Positions 1 to 10,008 of a DNA stretch of 64,000 bases are shown piece after piece. Within the stretch, counting starts at the first letter, position 1. Each line of letters begins with the position of its first letter. The notes under the pieces are model-generated. The model did no database searches, was not told where the DNA came from, and was given only the letters and a program-made list of their open reading frames with translations. Source of the DNA: Acheta domesticus (Eukaryota; Arthropoda; Insecta; Orthoptera; Gryllidae); contig JAHLJT010000631.1 in assembly GCA_031308135.1 (NCBI GenBank), positions 191,536,955-191,600,954 on the forward strand, given 5' to 3'. A program made the position numbers and the translations under genes.

Positions 1-1215
1 TTTTAATATTAAGTTTTAGAAAATATACTGCACAGACAGCATACAACACAGACTGGTCAATGGTCCTTCGAAGAAACTGTTGAACAGGTAGATGTTGGAT
101 TGCAGTTTAAAATGTATACTATTTTTAAGGCTGATTTACACGTTTCTATGTGTTTTTTCAACACATTGGAATTTTTTTCCCATATCTTGGCCACAAAAGA
201 AATTTTGAGAATATGACCGTATGTTTTCGTTTATTTTTCATGCAAACTCCAGGTAAATATCAGATAGGTACCAAGGACAAAACCTCAATGTATCGTACTA
301 CTAGTTAATATAAAATTATGTCGTGACAAATATTTTTTTCTTAATTACTGTCACTTGTTTTATTTTAATTGATGAAAAAATGTATTTAAATAATGTAAAA
401 ATAAAAAATGTGATAGATAAAACAACTCAGAGAAACATACCAGGGAAAAACATTATTGTTTTGTACAAAATGTATTATCAAGAAATGAAGCAAAATTATT
501 TTTCTTTGTTTTTCTAATTTTAATTTTTTTTAATTTCAAATTTTCGTTTTCTAATTGTCAAGTGAGAGCCGCACTCACCCACGATATACCAAATGACGCG
601 GGCAGGGTCAACCTCCCATTTCTGCCGCCCACCTCATCACTTTATCCCCACCCCCACCTTCGACTGCAGCCCCCCCCTACTCTCTGCATTTTAGGCACAA
701 GTCCCTCCCGGGAGTCGTGGTGCATTCCCCGGTTAGCTGTCTCACTCTTTTCCCAGTTAATTCCGTTTCTCTTTTAGTCCTCGTAGAAGGCACCGCGCGT
801 TTGCTCCGCGCCTGGAGTTTGAGGTGGAAGGAGGAATAGGAAGAGGAATAGGAGGGAATAATATATTTAAATATATAATCAAGAGTAATGCAAATATATG
901 GTTTTTCATGAGTCAAAGGAGAAGTTGGGAACACTGATGAATATTGTGAAATATTGAGAGATCCCTATGTGATGCGAACGGGGATTAGGGAAACTACTGG
1001 TAATGGAAGGTTGTAGATTTTGTTTTCAGAGTATTTTTCCATGTGTTTTTTAACGTCGACAGTTCTTTAATGAGTAATGAACAAATTTTTTCAAAACATA
1101 TTGAAAATGGATTTATTATTATATTACAGTTTGGAAGAGAGCATTGACCAAAACTTGAACTCACTCACGAGGAGAGTGTTATCAAGCTATCCCCTCCCAA
1201 ATGGCCTCTAATATC
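1..1215. other. AT-rich intergenic DNA, no gene seen
   Basis: I see no conserved coding segment here. The DNA is AT-rich except for a C-rich stretch at about 560-800. The short open frames have no recognisable motifs and look like chance. Confidence 0.6.
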
Positions 1216-1217
1216 TA

Positions 1218-2914
1218 CAGTGAGTGTCAAAAGTATTGGAACATCTCGTAAATTTCAGAAAATGAATAAATTTCAAGTGCAAAATAAAACACAAATTAAA
1301 ATTTGTTGGTCGCATTGAAAACGGTTTATATTTTGTAATTGATATCAGCAAACAAAAACATAACATAACTTACAGGACAATTTAAAACAAAGTTTACAAA
1401 CACTAGAACGTAAAGAAAGGCAGCCAATAGTATTGGAACACCCAACTGAACAGCGGTTAAAAATTAAATGAAATTGTTACTGTAAACAAATTAATATTTG
1501 ATGAGATGTCTTTTGGCATTTATAATGGCTTCTAAAAGTCTTGGCATTAATTCTAGCTTCATATATGGTAAGATATAACCCTATTCCTTCTAAAGTGCGC
1601 GATGAAGAGTTTTTTTTTATAAAAAAATCGCTGTTTCTAATTTTTTTCTCCAAAATATTCCATAAATATGCAGTAGGATTAATGTCCGGAGACTGCAATG
1701 GCTTTTCCAGATATTGTGGTGTATTGAAAAGGATCCAAATTCTTGTGTAGTCCTGTACTTTGGATCCAAAGTCCTGTACTTTGGATCATTGTCCTGCTGA
1801 AAAATAAAATCGTCTTTGAGGCCCACTTTTTCAGCACTTTTGGGTAATTTACTTTGCACAATATTGATGTACATTGCATGGTCCATTGTACAATCTATAT
1901 AGTAAAGATTCCCCACACTAGAAGCACTCATCCACCCCTCAGCCGAGTACAGAACCACCTCTGTATTTCACTGTGAGCTGGAGGTTCTCTTCGTGAATTT
2001 TGGAGTTTCTCTTCCTGCGCGCCATACATCTACCGTCTTCGCCAAAAATGTTAAAATTACTTTCATCAGTAAAACTAAATTGTTTCCACATTTATTGGGA
2101 TCTGTTTCAATAGTTTTTAGTAAATTCTAAGCGCTTTTTTTTCTGTTAATGTCATTGATCCAGAATTTCCTACGTGCCACACGTCTATGCTACTTACTGT
2201 TTCTTAGTATTATGCGAACTGTACTTGGAGAAATGTCTATTCCAGAAGCGAGTTTGGGAGCATGAAGTTTTGGATTTATTTTAAGGTCGCAAAAAAATGC
2301 TTGTGTCACGTTCGTTCAGCAACTATGGATGTCCACTGTTTCCCGAACACAAAACCTATCAATTACATTAAACATTGTAGCGTGTGGTCTTTGCATAATA
2401 TTTCCGATTTCCCTCAAAGATCTGCAATCATTACGCATGCTAATTATTATTTTTCTCTATTCTTCACTTGTTTCCTTTTTTAACGCCCCATAGTGACATT
2501 TGGTGAACAATACTTCATAATCGTACACTTCTAAATCACCGACTGGTGAATACTGGAAAGAAAATTGATACGAAAACCGTTACAGCTAAGGGTTAAGAGG
2601 AGAGTCCCGACTCACAAGTTGAAGGCCAATTCACAGACGGTTGCGGCCGTGGTGACTTCCAAGAAAACCGTTACAGTGTTTGGGAGTTTGCGTGTTCCAG
2701 TACTTTTGGCTTCCTTTTTCAATGAGATTTTTGCTTATATTTCTGATTTCTCAATTTCCTGTGCTTAATTTTGAGAGTTCTTTATTGTAGCAACTTCACT
2801 GTATATAATGTATTTAATTCCGCTGAAAATTTGTCATTTAGATTACTTTTTCTATGTAAAATTGGTTCATATTCTCAGATTTTCAAGGTGTTCCAATACT
2901 TTTGAGACTCACTG
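1218..2914 (-). mobile_element. Tc1-like DNA transposon, full length but inactive
   Basis: The element is 1697 bp long and flanked by TA dinucleotides at 1216-1217 and 2915-2916, the usual Tc1/mariner target duplication. Its ends are inverted repeats beginning CAGTGAGT and reading through AAAAGTATTGGAACA. About 25 of the first 26 bases match between the left end and the reverse complement of the right end. The inside encodes broken Tc1 transposase pieces on the minus strand. Length, TIR start and TA duplication all fit the Tc1 superfamily. Confidence 0.92.
1477..2480 (-). pseudogene. Tc1-like transposase, frameshifted and catalytically dead
   Basis: Transposase remnants lie on the minus strand inside the Tc1-like element. 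The fragment at 1617-1958 contains FIFQQDNDPK, the Tc1 motif carrying the second catalytic Asp. The fragment at 1477-1698, in another frame, contains QSPDINPTAYLW, which matches the family motif SPDLNPIEHLW around the third catalytic residue. The catalytic Glu is replaced by Ala there. A 20-bp-scale tandem duplication at about 1744-1790 repeats DPKYRT. Upstream pieces toward 2480 show basic, HTH-like segments in changing frames. Normal Tc1 transposases are about 340 residues in one frame, so this one has several frameshifts and cannot be active. Confidence 0.85.
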
Positions 2915-2916
2915 TA

Positions 2917-4229
2917 GGTTGCATACGGGCTGTGAAATATCGACGAAAGAGGAAAGAGGGTTAGGAATGTTTGACATAGAGATGTAACCGTTATCGCCCA
3001 CCCTTCCGCATCATTTTCCTTGTTCGTCAGGCTCACTCCTCCATTCCATCCAGAATTACTCGCATTTCTATTCCCCCATCCACACTGCCACTTCCGTGGA
3101 TATTATTGTCCCATCATACCTCTCAGTAATGACTATTCCCATGGTCTCTAAAGACTGCTACAATTATCTCTACTCAATATCGGGCGACTGGCAGTGAGAG
3201 TTATAGGGTGAATCTGTGTGTGGAGTGGCGAGGATGTGAATAAAAGGATAAAGTAATAATAAAAGCTAATAACAATAATAATAAATAGAATTTATATCCT
3301 TTCTAGTCATTCTGATAAATAAATGGCTGGGCTTTGCTAAGTACTACAGCTAGTTATATATTTGAACAATATATTATTGTTTCCGTAAATTTTCTATGAA
3401 TCAAGACACTCAAAAGTTTTGAATATTAGTGACGCAGAGTCTAAAACGGTCTTTGGTAATATAACGGTGATTTGTTCAATGTTACACCTGCTACTTTATA
3501 TATCCTAGTACTATTCTCTCGCGTACCCTTTTACAGCTGTCTCTAGAGTCATCGTGGAAAGAACGATAGATTCGCGTTGTAACGTAAACGTGAGACACCA
3601 ATTTACAGAAGTATTAATCCACCAATTCTACTCGTATTATTGCAAATTCCATTTCTACGTACAATTAATATGTATTTACTTTGAAGACACGTTCAATTTA
3701 CAATTGCCTCTCTATGAATGACTGATGAAATTAAATATAAAACACAACACTTCAATACACATTCGGAAATGGTCCGTATCTTCGAGGTGCACCTATATAC
3801 CTAGCACATCGCTCAAATATGAATAAATTAATATCACAATAACATTTTATGCAAATATTAACGCTCAAACTTTAAGCCACGTTGACATACAATGGTGACC
3901 ACACGCGCTATATTTGTATCAGACGATTTCACCATTAAAATTAATCTGTATAAATACAGAATTCAATGTAAAGTCCCTTCAAAACGAGCTCTAATATAAT
4001 TCAGGCCTTGCCGTTTTAATGTAAACCTCACTTCATCTCAGATATGTAAACCTCGCCTTGGTTACCTATACACTACCATTTTTAAAGGATAATTTAAAAT
4101 GTTTGATGAAACATTTCAAGCATCTTTTTATAGGTATCAATGTGTCATCAAATCAGGACAAACCACACTTTTTACTTCTTCGTGTCGATCATATACTTCC
4201 CTAGACACGCTACACCCCGATGTCCTTCT
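2917..4229. other. AT-rich intergenic DNA, nothing recognised
   Basis: No ORF above background, repeat or RNA-like structure is visible. The sequence is AT-rich with scattered short runs of A and T. Confidence 0.5.
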
Positions 4230-4520
4230 CTCATCACTTGTAGCTCCGTTGCGGCCGCCACGGTATTAATTTAGCGGCTGCCGGTCGCCGACCGCTGCCA
4301 GCCGCCCGAGCGCCCGGCCGCCGCCCGCCACAAAGACCTAATGCCCTGCGCCGCCATACCGCCGACGCGTAATTACTTTTTAATTGGATGAGCATCGCGG
4401 CCGCCTTTAACGCAGTCCGCGGTTGTGCGTTAAGCTGCGGCGCGATTTGCGCGGCCCAGCCGCACGTCACCGCGCCGCCGATTCGGAGGTTCCCAGCCGT
4501 CGGGATGGGGCTGCGACCTT
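4230..4520. other. GC-rich, CpG-rich island
   Basis: A sharp switch to GC- and CpG-rich sequence, with several GCGGCCGC-type runs, surrounds a short AT core TAATTACTTTTTAATTGG at about 4369-4386. It might be a promoter, a conserved regulatory element or part of an exon. The minus-strand frame across it (4234-4650, 138 codons) has no motif I recognise. Confidence 0.35.
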
Positions 4521-4771
4521 GTGTCCTAGTGCCACGAATACAAGATGTTTCCGAATAAGTGTGACAAACTTCTAAGGCAAGTCGTGGGATCGATAAAGAC
4601 CACGTTTTAACAATGAACATGTGGTCAGAAATGTCATCTAACAAAATCACGCATGTGAAATGTGCTGTTGATTATTAGGCAACCCCGCATGCGCCGGTGT
4701 TGTGCTGGTACACGAAATCTCTTTGAATCAGAACCGGATGCTAATGCATGGAGAGTTGCATAACAAACAGA

Positions 4772-5145
4772 GGCTTGTGTCTGGAGGAGAATTCTAGCGG
4801 CCGACTGCTCTGATCCGGATGTCAGTTTTCCGTGGATTCAACACCAGTCAAACGGCCAATGGGTCGTGCGCGATCTTCCCTTCCTTTTCCTGTCCTCACC
4901 CCTTAGTTACATACATCTACACTGACATGCACTACACTATCAAGCATGTCGGGAGTATAAATCTTCTCCCGGCTGGTGGGAAATGTCCCACTCGTGGAAG
5001 ATGCCTTGTTGAGAAAAAACTCTAGGCGACTTGTAGGTCGACACCGTATCTCGTCATCCAGCTGAGGAAGATCACAACCACCTCCCGCGCTCCTCTTACG
5101 AACTATCTTAGCAGTTGACTCTATTTAATTGACCAATAAAACCGA
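4772..5145 (+). repeat. tRNA-derived SINE, 5'-truncated copy
   Basis: The body matches the full copies at 54075-54607 and 56425-56943. Shared blocks include GAATTCTAGCGGCC, the CTCTGATC block, a TTCCTGTCCTCACCCC block, and the tail with GTAGGTCGACACCG and AGTTGAC. The tRNA-like head is absent, so this copy is 5'-truncated. No clear target duplication was seen. Confidence 0.75.
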
Positions 5146-5856
5146 CCACATGCTCATTGGGGACAATATTCGATGCATGGATGATGGATTTACAGGTTCT
5201 CAGACTGTCGCAATTAAAAACTCACACCTGTTCCTTACAATTCTTTGTAGATCACTGCCCCCTTCACCATCCTTCTCTGCTGCAAGGTGACGGTTTCTGA
5301 CACAGTATTGTCTTTTGAGCCGCATAACCGTCGGGTTGGCGTCGGCGACGGCGACTTGCTCAGATGCAGGCGGCGTGCAGCGGCAGCCAAAAGCCCTTCA
5401 TTGGTCTCGCACAGCAAACGCAAGCCGCGTGGTGCAGACGGAAATGGCGGCAACGGCACGCGGTCAATCCGCGGTGGATATCCCTTGGTGGACTTGGCGC
5501 ACAATATCTATCGCTTCTGTCGTGTTCTCAGAACGGGAATCTAGGAGTACGCACTTATGGGACTTCCCCGGTCTGAATTACTCTGATCGAGACTCGTGAG
5601 GAATCGCTTTATGCTCACGCCGCGCCGGCACTGAACGAGCTGCAGGATGGTAGCCGAGCCCGGTCATCGCACAAGTTGCAAAACTTGGCGGCAGAGCGGG
5701 CGGAGTTCGCGACCGTTGGCCCTCGGTATCAAATTCAGGTAAAACTTCAATTTTCTCTCTGAGATGATCGCTCTTACCCGAGGCCACGTGAGGTGTGAAC
5801 CTTGTTCATCCTGGTAGGTGGAATAGGATTGGGCGGAATTCCGCTTTTTATGCTGG

Positions 5857-5860
<4 letters not shown>
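5146..5860. other. Mixed-composition DNA, no gene supported
   Basis: The stretch 5280-5790 is GC-richer and open in several overlapping frames on both strands, which argues against any single one being a gene. No motif is recognised. Confidence 0.4.
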
Positions 5861-5908
<48 letters not shown>

Positions 5909-5926
5909 CGCTCGCTCGCTCGCTCG
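5861..5926. repeat. (CT)n microsatellite followed by (CGCT)n
   Basis: A run of 22 CT dinucleotides (5861-5904) passes directly into CGCT tetranucleotides (5905-5926). It forces Ser-Leu and Arg-Glu strings in the overlapping frames, which are not genes. Confidence 0.95.
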
Positions 5927-6188
5927 CGGGACAAAAATTGGCTTCGCGGAATACGGTCCAATGGGAAGAAATGCCTTTTTGGGCAGGTTTTCAGATTACG
6001 ACGGAATTTAAAAAAACAAAAACAAACAAGTACGTTGACAGTGAGTGATTTTTTAATCTTTTTGACTTCATACATGGCATTTCATTAATCATTTGTTAAT
6101 TCGTTCAGATTTGCTTTGGGAAGAGAATAATGTTACTTTTGGATCTCTAGTATTGGGTGTGTTCTAATAGTCATAGCATCTTTGTCGT

Positions 6189-6383
6189 GCACAACATGAA
6201 TATATATCACATTGGCAGTACTTTTAGTTTATTTTAGAACAAGACATTTAAAATAACTCATCTTTTGGAACTACGGTGTTACTGCACAACATGAGTATAT
6301 AATATATCCCATTGGCAGTACTTTTAGTTTATTTTAGAACAAGACATTCAAAATAACTCATCTTTTGGAAGTACGGTGTCACT
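6189..6383. repeat. Direct tandem duplication, two units of about 95-100 bp
   Basis: Both units begin GCACAACATGA (6189 and 6284) and share CATTGGCAGTACTTTTAG and TAACTCATCTTTTGGAA, with few differences. The only larger difference is a short TA-rich insertion in the second unit. Confidence 0.9.
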
Positions 6384-7525
6384 GCCAGCATTTGTAGTTA
6401 CGCCTTAGGGAATAAGTATGCATATGTAAGGAGATTTCTTATATAAGCATTCCTTAGGTACTCGGTAAATTCCTTAGGCATTCCTTTGGTGCTGCTTATA
6501 TTTAAGGAGAGCAATGAGAGTGAAAATGGGAATGTGGGGAAATTACTTTATCTTTTAAGTACTTCTCCCATTTGCTGTAGTAAGAAAAATAGTCATGACT
6601 AATTTTTAAATATTAAGATATAACTTATTATTATAAAAAGTATAATGTTTTCATAAATTAAGAATTACAATGTTCAAAAACAAAAACGAATAACACTAAT
6701 GAAGTATTTCAAGGATCACTTTCTCAAAAATAATCTTCAAATACATATTATTTTAATGGAAATTCAAATTTCGCGCTTGGAAAGTTGAAATTTTCTTATT
6801 GGGCGGATTTTCATCCATCCGGCGGATGTTTGTAAGAAGCATCTGGCAAACCTGCTGGTAGGTCAAGGGTTACTGACTGAGATGGTTAGCGAATAATCAA
6901 GATAATCCGACTTACTAACATTAAAGTTTGGGCTGATCGATGGGTGGGGTTGGGGGAGCTCGGGTGGAGTGGGCGCAACTGGAACGCAGGTGTGCCAACT
7001 GCAACGTCCGTCCGCAGGGATGGCCCCGTTCCTCGCATACTTTCGACTCATTAGCCGCCTTCACGGAGCCCGGAATGCTCAACTCCAAGTGTTCTTGGAA
7101 GACGCCGTTTCCAATGCTAAATAAAATATTCGCACTCGGCGGAAAAAATGTCACTTGGACGGTTACATTACATTGAATAGGTTGGTCCGAGTAGTTATTC
7201 TGGACGTAGTTGTAATGACATGAGGCCCTTGCTGTGATTAGCAAATTTAATGGGAAGTAATGTTAATCCTGAAACGGTTGGTGATAGCAGTTGTGTTTTG
7301 TTTGGGCAACAGTGTCGTTTGTGGACGTCGCTTTGAGAAAAACACCAATGATAACTGAAAAACTGGAGGCTGTATCTGGCAGTGTACAATTGAACTCCTT
7401 ATAACAGTCACTCACTGGACCGGAACATGGTCGATACAAAAAAGTTTGGATAATATGATGGAAAATAAAAATGAATGAAAACGCAAATAGCGAAAAGCAA
7501 AAAACGCAAAATCAATAAATAACTA

Positions 7526-7528
<3 letters not shown>
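6384..7528. other. AT-rich intergenic DNA
   Basis: No supported gene. A slightly GC-richer patch at 6930-7080 is open in several frames but has no recognisable protein motif. Confidence 0.4.

Positions 7529-7570
<42 letters not shown>
7529..7570. repeat. (AT)n microsatellite
   Basis: A perfect AT run of about 21 units, immediately followed by TGAAATGA. The mirror arrangement occurs at 8841-8880. Confidence 0.95.
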
Positions 7571-7572
<2 letters not shown>

Positions 7573-8837
7573 AAATGAGTCGTGGATTGACTCTGCACAA
7601 GATTTATGATAAAGAAAAAGGGGACAGGGATTCTTGCCCGGGAATGGGCTCCGGATCCAATCACATGCACAATGGAAACTTGTGGGTAACAAGAACTTTT
7701 TTATTTACATGTATAATCGCCATACAAAATTGGTTGCCCTTGGTGCTCACAGGAGCATTTACTCTGTTCTTTCCCTGTGTTTAATTACATCCCATTTACA
7801 ATTTCTCCGTAATCCTGGGGCTTCACTCCTTTATTATGATGTCAACATTTGGGGGGGGCCTCAACTCAAGATCACTTATCTACTGGCTAATTACTTTCCC
7901 TCCCAATCTTCCGGCCGCTTCTACTCACGATACTCCAGTCTGAATCACGCCGTTTCATGTTCGCCGTCGGGCCGACGCCTCGCGCCGCACCGTCCGCGCT
8001 CGGGTCTCCTCGTGCCGCAGGAAGCCAGCGCGGGGAGGGGATGCCCGCACTGCCGCTCCTGTCACTTGTTCTATGCGTTGTCTTCTTACGTGTCTCGTCG
8101 CGCCATCTCGCCCTTCGGGTATGTCAGCTTCCTTCGGCTGTGCTCGGAAGGGCGGGGGACGCTTCGCCGCCGTCGGTCGCTTCCCACCCCACTCGTGGCC
8201 GCTGTGGTATACTTCGAAACGTTACCAGAACGTTTCGACTGCATCGGTACGTCGTCCTCCCAACTACTGTTTTCTCGTTCTCTTACACCACAGTTTCTAG
8301 CTTTTATTGTAATCGTCATCGACTGTTCACCTTAATTGGACTTAATGACGTCGAACACTTGTATACATTGTTCCATTCCTCTACACTGTTCTGCCCACTC
8401 CACGTGTTGACCATTCACCGCTTGTGATACTTCACCACTCTCTTGTATCCGTTTTGTCTCGTCTCACTTCTCAACTAACGCTTCCACTTTTGTTACACAC
8501 TTTCTTTGTCACAACGCCTTTCCAGTTCTATTGCATAACGCTCACTTTCATTGTTCTCTCCGGTAGATGTTCCGTACTACCCCGCACGTCTGCACTCCAT
8601 GAATCTCTCTCCGCCACTTTTCACACTCTTCCTTCCGCTCGCAACGCAGCCGTCCGTCTCCTACCTCCGCCGTTGCTCTACTACCGATGCCGTGCTCGTG
8701 ATTCGTGGCCTCCGGTTCTTCGCACTGAACCGGCTCCGGCGCCCGACTCCGTCAGTGTGCCGGCCGCTGGCGCGCAGTTCAAACGTACGATATGCATCGG
8801 AACGCATTGTTATCCTATTAGTGATAACAATTCATTT

Positions 8838-8840
<3 letters not shown>
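7571..8840. other. Segment bounded by inverted TGAAATGA ends within (TA)n tracts
   Basis: The left edge reads TGAAATGA directly after one AT microsatellite. The right edge reads TCATTTCA directly before another TA tract. This gives 8-bp inverted ends sitting in TA repeats about 1.27 kb apart, as expected for an element inserted into a TA microsatellite, although 8 bp is short. The inside is mixed, with a GC- and CpG-rich part at 7950-8220 and no recognisable coding sequence. Confidence 0.3.

Positions 8841-8880
<40 letters not shown>
8841..8880. repeat. (TA)n microsatellite
   Basis: A perfect TA run of about 20 units. Confidence 0.95.
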
Positions 8881-8881
<1 letters not shown>

Positions 8882-9861
8882 TATAATATACTAGAATGTG
8901 TATTATGTAAATACACGTTGATATTGTGATGAGGCAGGGCTGTGATCTTATGATCAGGGCCAAATTCGTGTGGTTACCCTTGCGAGCCCCATTTGACCCG
9001 TCGGGAAGCTACGGATGACCGAATTTATAAGCGGGTCACTGCACCAGCATGAGTTTCTGAGCTTCGGGTTCCCTGAGTGGAATAAGATACGAGTAGCGAA
9101 GGCTCAAAAATACATGCATTAATGATCAAAACGCCATTGCCAGAAGAAAATGCTGAGTTTATTTAATGAATTTTAAATCAAGAAAACATAGCTTATTTAA
9201 ACTAAGAGCATGCACTTAACATTTTTAAAATCTCGCTTTCCACTTAATTCCCTCTTTTTCTTGACGTTTTACTAATTAAACATTATGTTGATAATTGCAG
9301 CTCGTGTTATCAAACCAAGCGTCTTTATTCCACGAGCAACAATGCAGTTATCTTTAAAAGCGCTGTTCCTTCATCGAAGGTCTTTGGCAGGTGACTCGGG
9401 TAAGCGCACGTGGCAGCTGACCTGGTTGACAAATGAAGGGCTCAGTAGAACGTGGTGCTATCCCACATTTTTTTTTAAATTTTCAGTTATTAGCATTGTA
9501 TAAAGCTTTCAACATTATTATTTTGTGTAATGTTATTTAAAAGCAGTGTGGACTTTGAATGAAAAGCGCCCCGTTCGTCTCTCAGTCGCCTAGGGCACCG
9601 CGGCGCTGGATTAGACGGCCCTACGCCAACGCCAACGGCGTCGCCTGCGTGTGCTGCGAGTTGGTGGAGAAGGACCCGTTCGCGAAGTGCATCGGTGGTG
9701 ACGCGGATTCCGCGCACACATTGGCGGTCGCTCGCCACCGATGATTCAAGAAAAGTCAAATTCAGGACAAATAAGATGTGAAATGAAAGTTCATATTGGA
9801 TGATGACGAATTTTGCTCTAGGTTGTTCTTCACACAAAGTACCATGTTCCGATTTGGATCA
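8881..9861. other. Intergenic DNA, nothing recognised
   Basis: AT-rich except for a GC-richer patch at about 9590-9740. No motif-bearing ORF. Confidence 0.4.
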
Positions 9862-10008
9862 CACTATCACTTCAAGGTCACGAGAGGAGAGTGAGTCATT
9901 ATCATCCAATCGGGAGCTCCAATACCAAAAATTGTAATCGTAACCAATCTCCCGATTAGATGACAGGGTCATCCTCTCTGCCCTGCTCGTGACCTTGAAG
10001 TGTCACTG
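9862..10008. repeat. Imperfect inverted repeat (hairpin), 147 bp
   Basis: CACTTCAAGGTCACGAG (9868-9884) is the exact reverse complement of 9986-10002. AATCGGGAG (9908-9916) pairs with CTCCCGATT (9949-9957), and the bases between pair partly. The structure resembles a palindromic MITE or a fold-back remnant. It contains no coding sequence. Confidence 0.75.
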
